Assembly (NCBI GenBank): GCA_021776735.1
Contig: JAJFFH010000029.1
Coordinates: 62,001-126,000, forward strand
From: Planctomycetota bacterium
GTDB lineage: Bacteria > Planctomycetota > PLA2
DNA: 64,000 bases
Direction of reading: 5' to 3'
The notes below the pieces were generated by a model, which saw only the letters and a list, made by a program, of their open reading frames with translations, made no database searches and was not told where the DNA came from. Below, piece after piece: positions 50,647 to 61,240 of the stretch. The position numbers were made by a program, and so were the translations under genes. How positions within the stretch are numbered: the first letter of the stretch is position 1; each line of letters starts with the position of its first letter.

Positions 50647-50772
50647 CGCAGGATTCGCTAACCGGTGAATCGGGGTCGGACGGGCCCAGTGTCTCTTGGC
50701 TTCAACGGCTGACGCCGTTGAGAGCCTTGCGGGCCGGTGGCCCTTCCGGTTGGCGGAGGAACCGCTAACCGG
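50639..50772 (+). ncRNA. Compound hairpin repeat element, locus 1 (candidate structured RNA)
   Basis: Three hairpins in a row downstream of folD. Hairpin A: CCGGTTAGCG/CGCTAACCGG (50639-50665), followed by GGTGAA. Centre: TCAACGGC-TGAC-GCCGTTGA (50702-50721), preceded by GTGTCTCTTGGCT. Hairpin C: CCGGTTGGCGG/CCGCTAACCGG around AGGAA (50746-50772), again followed by GGTGAA. The same order recurs at 57.25 kb and 60.0 kb with changed but still paired stems. It could be RNA or a REP-like DNA repeat. Confidence 0.55.
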
Positions 50773-50850
50773 TGAAACAGGTCGGGCGGGGCGGTGAACT
50801 ATCGGTTGAAGAACAAACGGGCCTTCTGGCATTCTTTGTTCGGAGGGACC

Positions 50851-51825
50851 ATGCGAACGCTCCTGATCGTGATCGCCCTTTTCGCCGGCCAGACGCGGGC
50901 CGGCGAAACCGACAACCTGCTTGCCAACGGTGGGTTCGAGGACAAGCTCCAGGGCTGGACCGTACAGGCCAGGGTCGCGACGTACACCGCGACGAAAAAA
51001 GGCAAGGTCAAGGGCAAGTGGTGCCTGCATGCGCGCAAGCCGCGGGCGTTCTCGCATGGAGAAGCGCTGTTCGCCGACTTTGAGATTCCCAGATCGAGGC
51101 GCAACGGGCACGTCGTGGTGAGCCTGCGCGCGAAAGGCAAAAAGCTCGGGAACGCCTGGCTTCGCTGCTACCTGTACGACGCTGCCGGCCAGACGTTGAA
51201 CCGCGACGTCGATCTGCCACAGCTTCGCGGGACGTTCAAGTGGACCCGGCACGAAAAACGCTTTGCGGTGCCGAAATCCGCTGTGCGAGGACGGGTTCTG
51301 CTCAACCTCTACATGGGCGAGGAGCTTTGGCTGGACGACATTAGGGTCGTCCACAAACCGGGCGCAGGCGAGCAGACATCGTCGGGGATCAGAAACGGTG
51401 GATTCGAAGAGAAACTGAAGGGATGGATCACGCTACCGTCCACCGCAGGACGGGCGCGCGCGAGCGTCGATCGCACTGTCAAGAACGCGGGCAAGGGCGC
51501 CCTGCGCCTTCGGCGCCGGCACCAACGGTTGTTCCCCCAAGCCGGCGTCAGCCAATCCACGCCCACGGGCGGCGTGACCAAGCTCGTCTTGCGCTACCAG
51601 GTTCGCGCGAGCGACGGCGCGCGCGCCGTGGTGACGCTTCTGGCGTTTGGTGGACGCGGCGACCTGGTGGCCTCGGCGCACCGAGAAACATCGCCGTCCG
51701 TCGGCTTTGTTCAAGGGGAACTCCCCCTCACGCTCCCCGCGTGGGCCGAAACCGTGACCGTGTCCCTGGAAATCGCGGGGTCGGGCAGCGTCTGGTTCGA
51801 CGACGTCACGCTGGAGGAGAAGTAA
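50851..51825 (+). CDS. Secreted protein with two carbohydrate-binding-like (CBM4/9-type) domains
   Basis: A 324-residue protein with a signal peptide (about 1-18), then two jelly-roll-like domains that each open with an NGGFEDKLQGWTVQ / NGGFEEKLKGWITL segment (about 27 and 180) and end with a WLDDI or WFDDV strand. These bind polysaccharides or support multi-domain secreted enzymes. CGGAGGGA lies before the ATG. An R20 copy (51685-51706) is read as RETSPSVGFVQ inside the second domain. The stop overlaps the next gene's ATG (TAATG). Confidence 0.78.
   Translation: MRTLLIVIALFAGQTRAGETDNLLANGGFEDKLQGWTVQARVATYTATKKGKVKGKWCLHARKPRAFSHGEALFADFEIPRSRRNGHVVVSLRAKGKKLGNAWLRCYLYDAAGQTLNRDVDLPQLRGTFKWTRHEKRFAVPKSAVRGRVLLNLYMGEELWLDDIRVVHKPGAGEQTSSGIRNGGFEEKLKGWITLPSTAGRARASVDRTVKNAGKGALRLRRRHQRLFPQAGVSQSTPTGGVTKLVLRYQVRASDGARAVVTLLAFGGRGDLVASAHRETSPSVGFVQGELPLTLPAWAETVTVSLEIAGSGSVWFDDVTLEEK
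51685..51706 (+). repeat. R20 copy in the CBM-like gene
   Basis: Exact core with two changes (TTT to TCG) before the final GCT. Read as ETSPSVGF. Confidence 0.85.
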
Positions 51826-53099
51826 TGCGTTTGCTCGCGATCCTCCTCTTGGCGACCGCGGCCCGCGCGGACGACCTGACCACGCGGGTGCGCGAGGTGC
51901 TGGCGAAGGTGCTCGCCGAGCCGAGTGCCAACAAACGTCGGGCACTTGTGGCGCCGCTGCGCGACGCCGGCTCCCTGCGCAAGATCGCCACCGCGATGCG
52001 TCACGGCCCGAAGCTGCCGGGCAACGCGCGCAAGAAGCGGCGCGGCGAGAAGCTCACGACGGTCGGCAACACTACGGTCGGCTACTCGTTTTCGTACGAC
52101 GGAGAGAAATATATCTACGCCGTCGACGTGCCGAAGGGCTACGATCCGAACAAGCCGACACCGGTACTGCTCGACCCGGGCCACGCGGGCATCCGCAGCA
52201 AGTCCGACAAGGAGAAGGCGGAAGCTCTTGTTTTCTTCCGCCGCATGCTCGACCAGGCGGGCTGCGCCGATTGGCTGCTCGTGCGCACGCACATCGTCGA
52301 GGACATCGGCGCGGACGCCAAAAACAAGCCGGAGGAGTACGGCGCGCGTGTGTTTCAGGAGATGTTTCGCGACCTCGCGACACGCTTTCACATCGATCCG
52401 GACCGCATCTATTGCACCGGGCTCTCCCAGACCGGGTTCTGGACGTGGATGCTCGGCCGCGCACGCGCCGATCGGTTCGCCGGCATCGCGCCGATGGGCG
52501 CGGTCGTCTGGGAAGTGCAGCGCTACCCGACGAACTTCATCAACCTGCCGGTCTTCGTCCTCCACGGCGAAAAAGACCCCATCTGTCGCGTCGCCCCGGT
52601 GCGCGCGGTCCTGCCCGTCCTCGCGCGCCACGGCGTCCCGGTGCGCTACCTCGAACTCGCCGGTGCGGGCCACGACGGCTCGGTCTGGAGCACGCTCCCG
52701 CGCGCGTTGGAGCACCTCAAGAAAACCGCGCGCGTTCGCTACCCCGCCCGCATCTCCAAGAGCCTCGGCACCACGCACGACGGCTGGTGCTCGTGGCTGC
52801 GCATCGACGCCATTCAAAAGGACAGCCAGGGACGCGCGCAGGACGCCCCCACCGCGGCGATCGACGCCGAACGCGACGGCCAGACGTTTCGCCTCTGGTC
52901 CACACGCGTGAAGAAGGTCACGCTCTGTTTCTCGGACGAAATGGCCGACCTCGATCGCCCGATCGTGGTGCAATGGAACGGAAAGGAACTGTTTCGCGGC
53001 AAGGTGACGCGCGACATCTTCACCTTGTTTGAACTCGCCCATGAAAAAAGCGACTGGACGGCGATGTTTTCAGCCTCGCTGACGCTTGGGGTTCCCTAG
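51825..53099 (+). CDS. Secreted alpha/beta hydrolase (PHB-depolymerase/feruloyl-esterase-like)
   Basis: A 424-residue protein with a short signal peptide (about 1-15), a helical region, then an alpha/beta hydrolase: YAVDVPKGYDPNKPTPVLLDPGHAG, nucleophile region YCTGLSQTGFWTW (Ser in GLSQTG), NLPVFVLHGEKDPICRV, and histidine in GAGHDGSVW. A trailing beta domain follows. It probably cleaves esters outside the cell, together with the CBM-like protein encoded just before it (TAATG coupling). A partial R20 copy near the end gives SDWTAMFSAS. Confidence 0.8.
   Translation: MRLLAILLLATAARADDLTTRVREVLAKVLAEPSANKRRALVAPLRDAGSLRKIATAMRHGPKLPGNARKKRRGEKLTTVGNTTVGYSFSYDGEKYIYAVDVPKGYDPNKPTPVLLDPGHAGIRSKSDKEKAEALVFFRRMLDQAGCADWLLVRTHIVEDIGADAKNKPEEYGARVFQEMFRDLATRFHIDPDRIYCTGLSQTGFWTWMLGRARADRFAGIAPMGAVVWEVQRYPTNFINLPVFVLHGEKDPICRVAPVRAVLPVLARHGVPVRYLELAGAGHDGSVWSTLPRALEHLKKTARVRYPARISKSLGTTHDGWCSWLRIDAIQKDSQGRAQDAPTAAIDAERDGQTFRLWSTRVKKVTLCFSDEMADLDRPIVVQWNGKELFRGKVTRDIFTLFELAHEKSDWTAMFSASLTLGVP
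53056..53067 (-). repeat. Partial R20 copy at the end of the hydrolase gene
   Basis: GGACGGCGATGT followed by TTTC. Twelve bases match; the outer part differs. Confidence 0.55.
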
Positions 53100-53102
53100 C
53101 CC

Positions 53103-55223
53103 ATGGATTTCTCCCGGCGCCTGCTCGAGCACGGCGATTTTGTTCGCGCGTTGGCGCGTTCGCTGGTGCGCGACGCCCACCGAGCCGACGACGTTGCCCA
53201 GGAGACGTTTCGCATCGCGCTGGAACGGCCGCCCCAAAAAAACGGCAACCTGCGCGCCTGGCTCGCGCGCGTGGCCCGCAACGTCGTCTTGCTGGGCCAC
53301 CGCCGCGAAGCACGCCGCCAACAACGCGAGGAGCGCACCGCGCGGCCGGAAGCGGTCGGCGCCACAGCGGACATCGTCGCGCGACTCGACTGGGAGTCCC
53401 GGCTCGTCCACGCCGTGCGCGAACTCGACGAACCGTACCGCGCCACGATCGTCCATCGATTCTTCGAACAGCTTGCGCCCGCAGAAATCGCACGCCGCAT
53501 GAAAGTGCCGCGCAAGACGGTGTACACCCGGCTCCAGCGCGCACTGGAGCAACTGCGCGCCAGACTGGACCACGACATGAGCGGCGATCGGCGCGCGTGG
53601 TGCGCCGCGTTGTTGCTGTTGGCGAAACGTCCACGGCGGGTTTGGGGGGGCGCGGGGGCCGTGGTCGCCGCAACGGCCGCCGCGATCGCGGTGTGCGTGC
53701 TCGTCTTCGCCAGGGCCGAGTCGGACGCCCATCGGGTTCAGACACGCCCGGCGAGCACGGCCCACGCACTCGTCGTGCGGCGGCGTGGCTCGGCTCCGGC
53801 AGGCGGCCTCACCGCAACGAAACCCGCCGTAGACGAGATTGCCGCCCGCGCGCAACGCTTCGACGCGCTCGCCCACGACTACCTGATCGTCATGCCGGAG
53901 GCCGTACGGCTCGTCGACGGCGACCCCGATCTCCTGCCGCGTGTCTTCGCGGCTATGAAGTCGCCGTTCGCCAAACAGCAGATCCTCAAGCTGCTCGGCG
54001 TGCGACGCAACCACCGCCACACACTCGAGGTTCTTTGGCTCGCTGCGCACGACGACGATGCCTCCGTCCGATGCATGGCCCTTGCGGACACATCGTCCCA
54101 CGTCGTACGGCGCATGACTCCGGACGAGACGCTCGCGTGGCTCGACCGCCACCGCCACGACGAACTGCGGCCACTCCTCGAGGCCCAGGTGCCAGCTGCC
54201 ATCACGGCGATCGGACGTCTGGAGTTGATTCCCTTCACCGGGCGGCGCGGCTCATCGCTCTTCGTGCTCAAGAAGCAGCTGGACGCATTCGGCCTCCACG
54301 AGGTGCTCGACGACATGGGCGACGAGGCCCCGGAAGAGTTCGAATTCTGGAGCGGCTCGCGACCGCCCGCGTCCAACCCGACGCCACGACCTCCGGCGGT
54401 GGCGCCCGATCTCTGGAAGCGGCTCCATCCCCACCCGGACCTCAACAAGGCCGTCGAGATCGCCGCGGGTTGGGCCGAGCGACCCGACGCGCTCGCCTAC
54501 CTGCGCAGCCTGTGGGCGAACCTCGACGCGTTCTGGAAGACGCGTGCGCTGATCACGTTCACCGGTGTGCGGGCCCATCCCGACACGGTGCATGTTCTGG
54601 CGCTCGGCGTGCGCGACAGCGACTCCGACGTACGCAACGACGCGCTTGAAATGCTCGAGGAGGTCGTGTTCTGGCGGTTCAACGACCGCGCGGCATTCGA
54701 GCGGTGGGCAGCCGATTGGGAGCATCGTCGCTACGCTCGCATCCGGCACGCGCACGCGCAGCGTTTTGTCCGTACGCTCACGCCCGCCACCCTTGCCGGA
54801 ATCGACAGCTTTCGCGGTGCCGTGCCCTTGCTCAAGGAGGCCGGCCTGCTCGAAGCGCTGGCCCTGTGGCCCGAGCCGCCCATGGACCGGATCGAAGACC
54901 TCCGGCCGAGCCCCGCGTTTGTGCGCCGCGTGGTCTTGCCGCACTTGCGCGGCGGCGCCAGGAATCTCAAAACGATCTGCCGACTGGTCGGCAAGACCAA
55001 GACCGTGTGGGCACGCGATGCGCTGCTCGACGCGCTGGCGCTCGCCCCGGCCGAAGCCGCGCACGGCCTCGCGTTCTCCGGAGACATCGCCGTCCGTACG
55101 CGTCTGTTCGATGCACTCGTGGAAGGCCACGATGTGGAGGACGCGTTGTCACGTCTTTCGGGCGTTCCGCACGGTCCGTGGGGCGTCGAATGGTGGCGCG
55201 GCAATCTTGTCCGGCGTCGGTAG
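53103..55223 (+). CDS. ECF sigma factor fused to a membrane helix and HEAT-like domain
   Basis: A 706-residue fusion. Residues 1-160 are an ECF-type sigma factor: region 2 DAHRADDVAQETFRIALERPP and RAWLARVARNVVLLGHRREARRQQ, region 4 RELDEPYRATIVHRFFEQLAPAEIARRMKVPRKTVYTRLQRALEQL. A membrane helix follows (about 181-203). Residues 240-700 are helical repeats of HEAT character, which would lie outside the cytoplasm. The sigma part would be tethered at the membrane unless released. An R20 copy (55081-55101) is read as SGDIAVRTRLFD. It starts 4 bases after the hydrolase stop. Confidence 0.8.
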   Translation: MDFSRRLLEHGDFVRALARSLVRDAHRADDVAQETFRIALERPPQKNGNLRAWLARVARNVVLLGHRREARRQQREERTARPEAVGATADIVARLDWESRLVHAVRELDEPYRATIVHRFFEQLAPAEIARRMKVPRKTVYTRLQRALEQLRARLDHDMSGDRRAWCAALLLLAKRPRRVWGGAGAVVAATAAAIAVCVLVFARAESDAHRVQTRPASTAHALVVRRRGSAPAGGLTATKPAVDEIAARAQRFDALAHDYLIVMPEAVRLVDGDPDLLPRVFAAMKSPFAKQQILKLLGVRRNHRHTLEVLWLAAHDDDASVRCMALADTSSHVVRRMTPDETLAWLDRHRHDELRPLLEAQVPAAITAIGRLELIPFTGRRGSSLFVLKKQLDAFGLHEVLDDMGDEAPEEFEFWSGSRPPASNPTPRPPAVAPDLWKRLHPHPDLNKAVEIAAGWAERPDALAYLRSLWANLDAFWKTRALITFTGVRAHPDTVHVLALGVRDSDSDVRNDALEMLEEVVFWRFNDRAAFERWAADWEHRRYARIRHAHAQRFVRTLTPATLAGIDSFRGAVPLLKEAGLLEALALWPEPPMDRIEDLRPSPAFVRRVVLPHLRGGARNLKTICRLVGKTKTVWARDALLDALALAPAEAAHGLAFSGDIAVRTRLFDALVEGHDVEDALSRLSGVPHGPWGVEWWRGNLVRRR
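55081..55101 (+). repeat. R20 copy in the sigma-HEAT gene
   Basis: GACATCGCCGTCCGTACGC, exact core with the TAC variant. Read as GDIAVRTR. Confidence 0.88.
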
Positions 55224-55245
55224 GGTCGCGTAGACTCCCCGGCCC

Positions 55246-57240
<1,995 letters not shown>

Positions 57241-57547
57241 ACGGCGGGTTGTTGGCTTCAACGGCTGACGCCGTTGAGAGCGGGTGGCTCTCCCGCTTCG
57301 CGGGGAACCGCGAACCGGTGAAGATGAATCGGGGGGCGGGCCGTTCGGCAGTGTCTTTTGGCTTCAACGGGTCTTTTGGCTTCAACGGCTGACGCCGTTG
57401 AGAGCCTCGCTTGCGGGCGGCGTACCCGCTTCGCGGAGGAACCGCGAAGCGGTGAAGTGTACCGGCTCGCGGGCGACAGAGGCACAGGTTAGAGATTCAG
57501 AGTGCCAGCTTGGCCACCATGGCCTTGGCGACGGCGGCAGCGCGCCG
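57241..57547 (+). ncRNA. Compound hairpin repeat element, locus 2 (two units)
   Basis: This gene-free stretch holds two tandem copies of the element. Unit 1: centre TCAACGGCTGACGCCGTTGA (57258-57277) then TTCGCGG/CCGCGAA around GGAA (57297-57314) and GGTGAAG. Unit 2: the same centre (57382-57401) then CCGCTTCGCGG/CCGCGAAGCGG around AGGAA (57426-57452) and GGTGAAG. GTCTTTTGGCTTCAACGG is directly duplicated between them. The final 95 bases show nothing I recognise. Confidence 0.55.
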
Positions 57548-59934
57548 TCAGGCGTGCGAAGGGGGGAGGCCCCTGGCGCAACGAACACCCACATCTGTGC
57601 TCCGAGCTCGCGGGAGGTACGTGGTGCGGACCGCGCAACGCAAGAACGACGGTTGAGCGTTCCACGACCCGCCGCGCAGAACACGCGACGAACGGCGCTC
57701 ATCTTCCCAGCTCGAGGTCCAGTCCCAGGCACCGCCCGAGGCGTCCCCCATACCGTAGACCGATTCTGCGGTTGCGAAGGCGCCCACCGGCTCCGGCTGC
57801 GTCGGTACCTCTCGCGACTCACGGCACTTGCCCAGCGACGCATCCTCCAGATCGCCCCACGCGAAGCGGCGGCCGTCCACGCCACGCCCCGCCTTCTCCC
57901 GCTCCTCCTCGGTCGGCAGGCGCCACTCCTGCCCTGTGGCCTCTCCTTTCCAGTTGCAAAACGCCTCGGCGTCGTCGTAGTCGATGCCGATCACTGGGCA
58001 ACGCAGGTCAAAGCCTTCACCGTGGTGCTTCTCGCACCATTCGCGCGCCGGTCCTTCGACGAGAATCGGCAGCACTCGCCACACGCCGTCCACCTTCTCC
58101 ACGCACGGGCCGTCTCCCGGCGTCTGCGGTTTGCGGCGCTCGGCCTCCTCTTCATCCAGGATCGACAAGAATTCCAAGTACTCGCCGAACGTCACCGGGT
58201 ACTTCGCCATCGCGAAGTCCGGCAGCTCCTTCGTGGTCGTCTCTTTGCCCTTTCCGTAGATGAACTTCCCCGCCGGCACATGCACGAAGCCGTCCCCGAT
58301 CTCTTCGTCGCTCTTGAGGCCCACCTCGCCCCGCCACGTCTGTCCGCGCTCGATCAGCACCGGGTAGCGCGTGTCGCGCTTGCCGTCGGCTTTCAGGACG
58401 CACAGGTAGCTCCCGCTCGGCAGCGACGCCTCGACCGGTGTCGTGCCCAAGAATCGCTCGTTCACCGGCGTCTGCACGCCGTCGATCTCCTCGTAGCGCG
58501 CGATCGTCACCTCGGCGGGGGCGTTCGAGGTCACTGTGAGACGGCCCTCTTCGACAAGCGGTTCGTCCACATAACGCTCGATCATCACCTTGGCGTAGGC
58601 CGTGTCCACCCGGTGCCGGCGCCGCTCCGCATCGGTCAGGCGGTCCGCCCAAATGTGTGCCAGCTCCGCCCGCGCGGACTTGTTGTCGGACTCCCGCAAG
58701 AGCGCCGCGTCCAGCAGCTTCTGGCACTCCGCGAACGCCAGCGCCAGATCCACCTTGAGTTGCTCGACTCTCTCGCGCGCCTCGATCATCGGGCGCTTTT
58801 CTGAAACCGGCTGGTACGGCTTGTACTCTTTCACCTCCGCGTCGGCGGCGTCCTCGGCGCGCTTGATCTCGTCGCGCAGTTCCAAGTAGCGCTGCGTGGC
58901 CTGCTTGCCTTCGGCCGCAAGACGCTCTGCCTCCTCGTGGCGCCGCTGCCTCTCGGAGCGACCGTCCAGCCAGCGGCGCAGGTCGTCCGCCAACTCGTCC
59001 GCCATCTGGTAGCGCTGCTCAGGATCGGCCTGAAGCGCCTTTTCGCAGATCGTCGCCAACGGCTCCGGCACCTTGCGTCGCGCGTTGCGCGTGCGCACGT
59101 CCGCGATGTCGCCGGTCTGTTTTTTGACGATCAGGTCGCCGTCCGACGGATCGAACGCCGGCAGCAGGCACAGCATCTCGTACAGCAGGCAGCCCAGCGC
59201 GTAGATGTCGCTGCGACGGTCCAGCTCGCGGGCCAACAGCTGCTCCGGGCTCATGTAGGGCAAGGTGCCCTTGATCGAGCCCGCCTGGGTCTCAAGACCC
59301 GCGCTGGTCCGCGCGGTCTCCACCGCTTCGATGTCCATCTCGTCGTCGTAGTCGTCGCCATATCGGTCGGTGGTGCTGGCGACCCGCGCGAGGCCCCAGT
59401 CCATGACGTGCACCTCGCGTAGTCGCCCAGCATGATGTTGTCCGGCTTGAGGTCTCGGTGGATCACGCCCTTTTCGTGGGCGAAATGCATCGCCTCACAT
59501 ATCCGCTCGAGCACCGTCGCGAGCTTGTGCAGGTTGAACTCCCGCGCGATCTCTCTTCGGCGCAGCGTCAGGTCGTGCAGCACTTCGCGCAGCGTCCGGC
59601 CGCGCACGAGCTTCATCGTGAAGTAGAGCTTGCCGTCCTTGGTGATCCCGATGTCGTGGACCGGCGGTATCCCCGGATGCTCGAGCTGCGAGGTCGCCTG
59701 CGCCTCGGCGATGAAGTGCAGCAGTTGCTCGCGACCCTGGGCCTAGTCCCGCCGCTGGATCTTCATCGCCACCTGCCGCCGAAGGTCCTTGTCGGTGACG
59801 AGGAAAACCTCCCCCATACCGCCCTTACCAATCGGCGCTTCCACCAGGAACTTGTCCTGCGAGGGCGTGAATTCCGCCAGGACATCGCCGTCCCTGGCTT
59901 CTGCTTCCGGGTCGGTTTCCGCCCACTCGATCAT
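57548..59934 (-). pseudogene. Ser/Thr protein kinase fused to formylglycine-enzyme domain, broken twice
   Basis: Read with one base restored, the locus gives about 795 residues. The N-terminus has IGKGGMGEVFLVTDKD and VAMKI (glycine loop and lysine), HRDLKPDNIML and MDWGLAR (catalytic and DFG-like), then GTLPYMSPEQL. A coiled-coil region (about 270-400) is followed by a FGE-sulfatase domain: VPAGKFIYG, YPVTFGEYLEFLSIL, CPVIGIDYDDAEAFCNW, EWRLPTEEEREKAGRG and VLRGGSWNAQPSFLRCAVRT. Two lesions break it: an in-frame TAG at 59743-59745 and a missing base near 59420 (TACGCGAG for an expected TACGGCGAG). It could be a decayed gene or sequence errors. A partial R20 copy lies at 59881-59893. Confidence 0.78.
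59881..59893 (+). repeat. Partial R20 copy in the kinase-FGE pseudogene
   Basis: GACATCGCCGTCC matches, then diverges. Read as RDGDVLAE on the minus strand. Confidence 0.5.
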
Positions 59935-59991
59935 GCTTCGGCGTCCGAGATTGAATTCCGTTTCTGGATTCTACGGGAACGGGCGGGAGGG

Positions 59992-60128
59992 CTCGGTTGG
60001 CGGAGGAACCGCTAACCGAGGAACAATGCGGGAGGGGCAAGTGTCTTCTGGCTCGGCGGCTGAACGCCGCCGAGCTGGTGGTGGCGGGCGGCCAACCCGT
60101 TTCGCGGATGAACCGCGAAGCGGTGAAG
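59992..60128 (+). ncRNA. Compound hairpin repeat element, locus 3 (candidate structured RNA)
   Basis: Three hairpins in the same order as at 50.6 kb: CTCGGTTGGCGG/CCGCTAACCGAG around AGGAA (59992-60020), centre CTCGGCGGC/GCCGCCGAG around TGAAC (60052-60074) preceded by GTGTCTTCTGG, and TTCGCGG/CCGCGAA around ATGAA (near 60100-60119) followed by GCGGTGAAGG. The centre stem differs from the other loci at most positions but still pairs, a compensatory pattern. It lies between two minus-strand genes. Confidence 0.55.
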
Positions 60129-60137
60129 GAACTCTGC

Positions 60138-61142
60138 CTACCGGTTGCGGGACAGCATGTAGGTTGCGGTCTCGGCTAGTAACGCTCGTTCCGGGCTCTC
60201 CGGTAACCGACCCAGTTCTGCGCGGGCGGAGGCGACGAGGGCGCTGGCTGTCTTCAAGGCCGACTCGATCGCGCCGTACTCTTCGAGCATCGCGAGAATT
60301 GTGCGCCGCTCTTCGGGGTCGTCACTCAGCAGAATCTTGTCGAAGCTTCGCCGGTCCGTCGCGCTGGCGCGGTCGCGCAGCCGCAGCAGCGGCAACGTGA
60401 ACTTCGCCTTTTCGAGGTCGGTGCCCAGTGACTTGCCGACCGCGTCTTCCGAACCCGTCAGGTCCAGCACGTCGTCGCGAATCTGAAAGGCGCTGCCCAC
60501 CTGCCGGCCGAACGAAGCCAGCGCTTCGCCCGTCGCACGATCCCCACCCGCGCATTGCGCGCCGCAGCGCAGCGCCGCCGCATACAGCGACGCGGTCTTG
60601 GCCTCGATGATCCGGAAGTAGGTCGCCTCTTCCATCAAGAGATCGTGACGGTGATGCACCTGCAGGATCTCGCCGCTGCAGACGATGCCCACGATCTCGG
60701 CGAGATAACGCGACGAAAACCGATCCTCGAGCGCCGCCGCTTCCTTGAACGTCGTGGCGAACAGATAGTCGCCCAAAAGCACCGCGGTCTCGGTGCCGAC
60801 GCCGTGATTGACCGTCTCGACGCGCCGCCGCATGCGCGACTCGTCCAAAATGTCGTCATGCACCAGCGTCGCCGTATGAATCAGCTCGACGATCGCGCCG
60901 ACGGTGTGATGCGCGGGCCGCACGCCGCCGCACATCCGCCCGGCCAAAAGCGTCAGCGCGGGCCGCAGCCGCTTGCCCGCAAATCGACCGACGTGGTCGA
61001 GCAGCGCCTGCAAGGGTGCGGACCGCGAGGTCGTCATGCGCGCGATCTCGTCTTCGACCTTCGAAAGATCCGCCGCGATCGGACGATACAGCGCCCCAAG
61101 GGGATCTTGCGCCCCAAGGGGGTCTTTGGTGCCAGCCGACAT
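60138..61142 (-). CDS. Polyprenyl diphosphate synthase (trans-prenyltransferase)
   Basis: A 334-residue synthase with both aspartate-rich motifs: LVHDDILDESRMRR (first DDxxD) and QIRDDVLDLTG (second). RFAGKRLRPALTLLAG is the GKRxRP signature. It adds isopentenyl units to make an octaprenyl-like chain for quinones, consistent with UbiD in the window. ATG 61142 is preferred over a GTG six codons upstream. The N-terminus contains a duplicated DPLGA motif from an 18-base tandem repeat. Confidence 0.92.
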   Translation of the reverse strand: MSAGTKDPLGAQDPLGALYRPIAADLSKVEDEIARMTTSRSAPLQALLDHVGRFAGKRLRPALTLLAGRMCGGVRPAHHTVGAIVELIHTATLVHDDILDESRMRRRVETVNHGVGTETAVLLGDYLFATTFKEAAALEDRFSSRYLAEIVGIVCSGEILQVHHRHDLLMEEATYFRIIEAKTASLYAAALRCGAQCAGGDRATGEALASFGRQVGSAFQIRDDVLDLTGSEDAVGKSLGTDLEKAKFTLPLLRLRDRASATDRRSFDKILLSDDPEERRTILAMLEEYGAIESALKTASALVASARAELGRLPESPERALLAETATYMLSRNR

Positions 61143-61178
61143 GCGCGGATCGTAGCGCACGTCAGGGGGCGAGGCGAG

Positions 61179-61198
61179 AACATCGCCGTTCGTACGCT
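61179..61198 (+). repeat. R20 copy, left arm of an inverted pair
   Basis: AACATCGCCGTTCGTACGCT, one change in the core. It pairs with the copy at 61217. Confidence 0.75.
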
Positions 61199-61216
61199 TT
61201 GGTCCGAATCAGACGC

Positions 61217-61234
61217 AGCAAACGGACGGCGATG
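61217..61234 (-). repeat. R20 copy, right arm of an inverted pair
   Basis: AGCAAACGGACGGCGATG, exact core. The 18-base stem with the left copy pairs at 15 positions around an 18-base loop, just after the stop of the multi-helix membrane protein gene. Confidence 0.9.
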
Positions 61235-61240
61235 CCTTTT

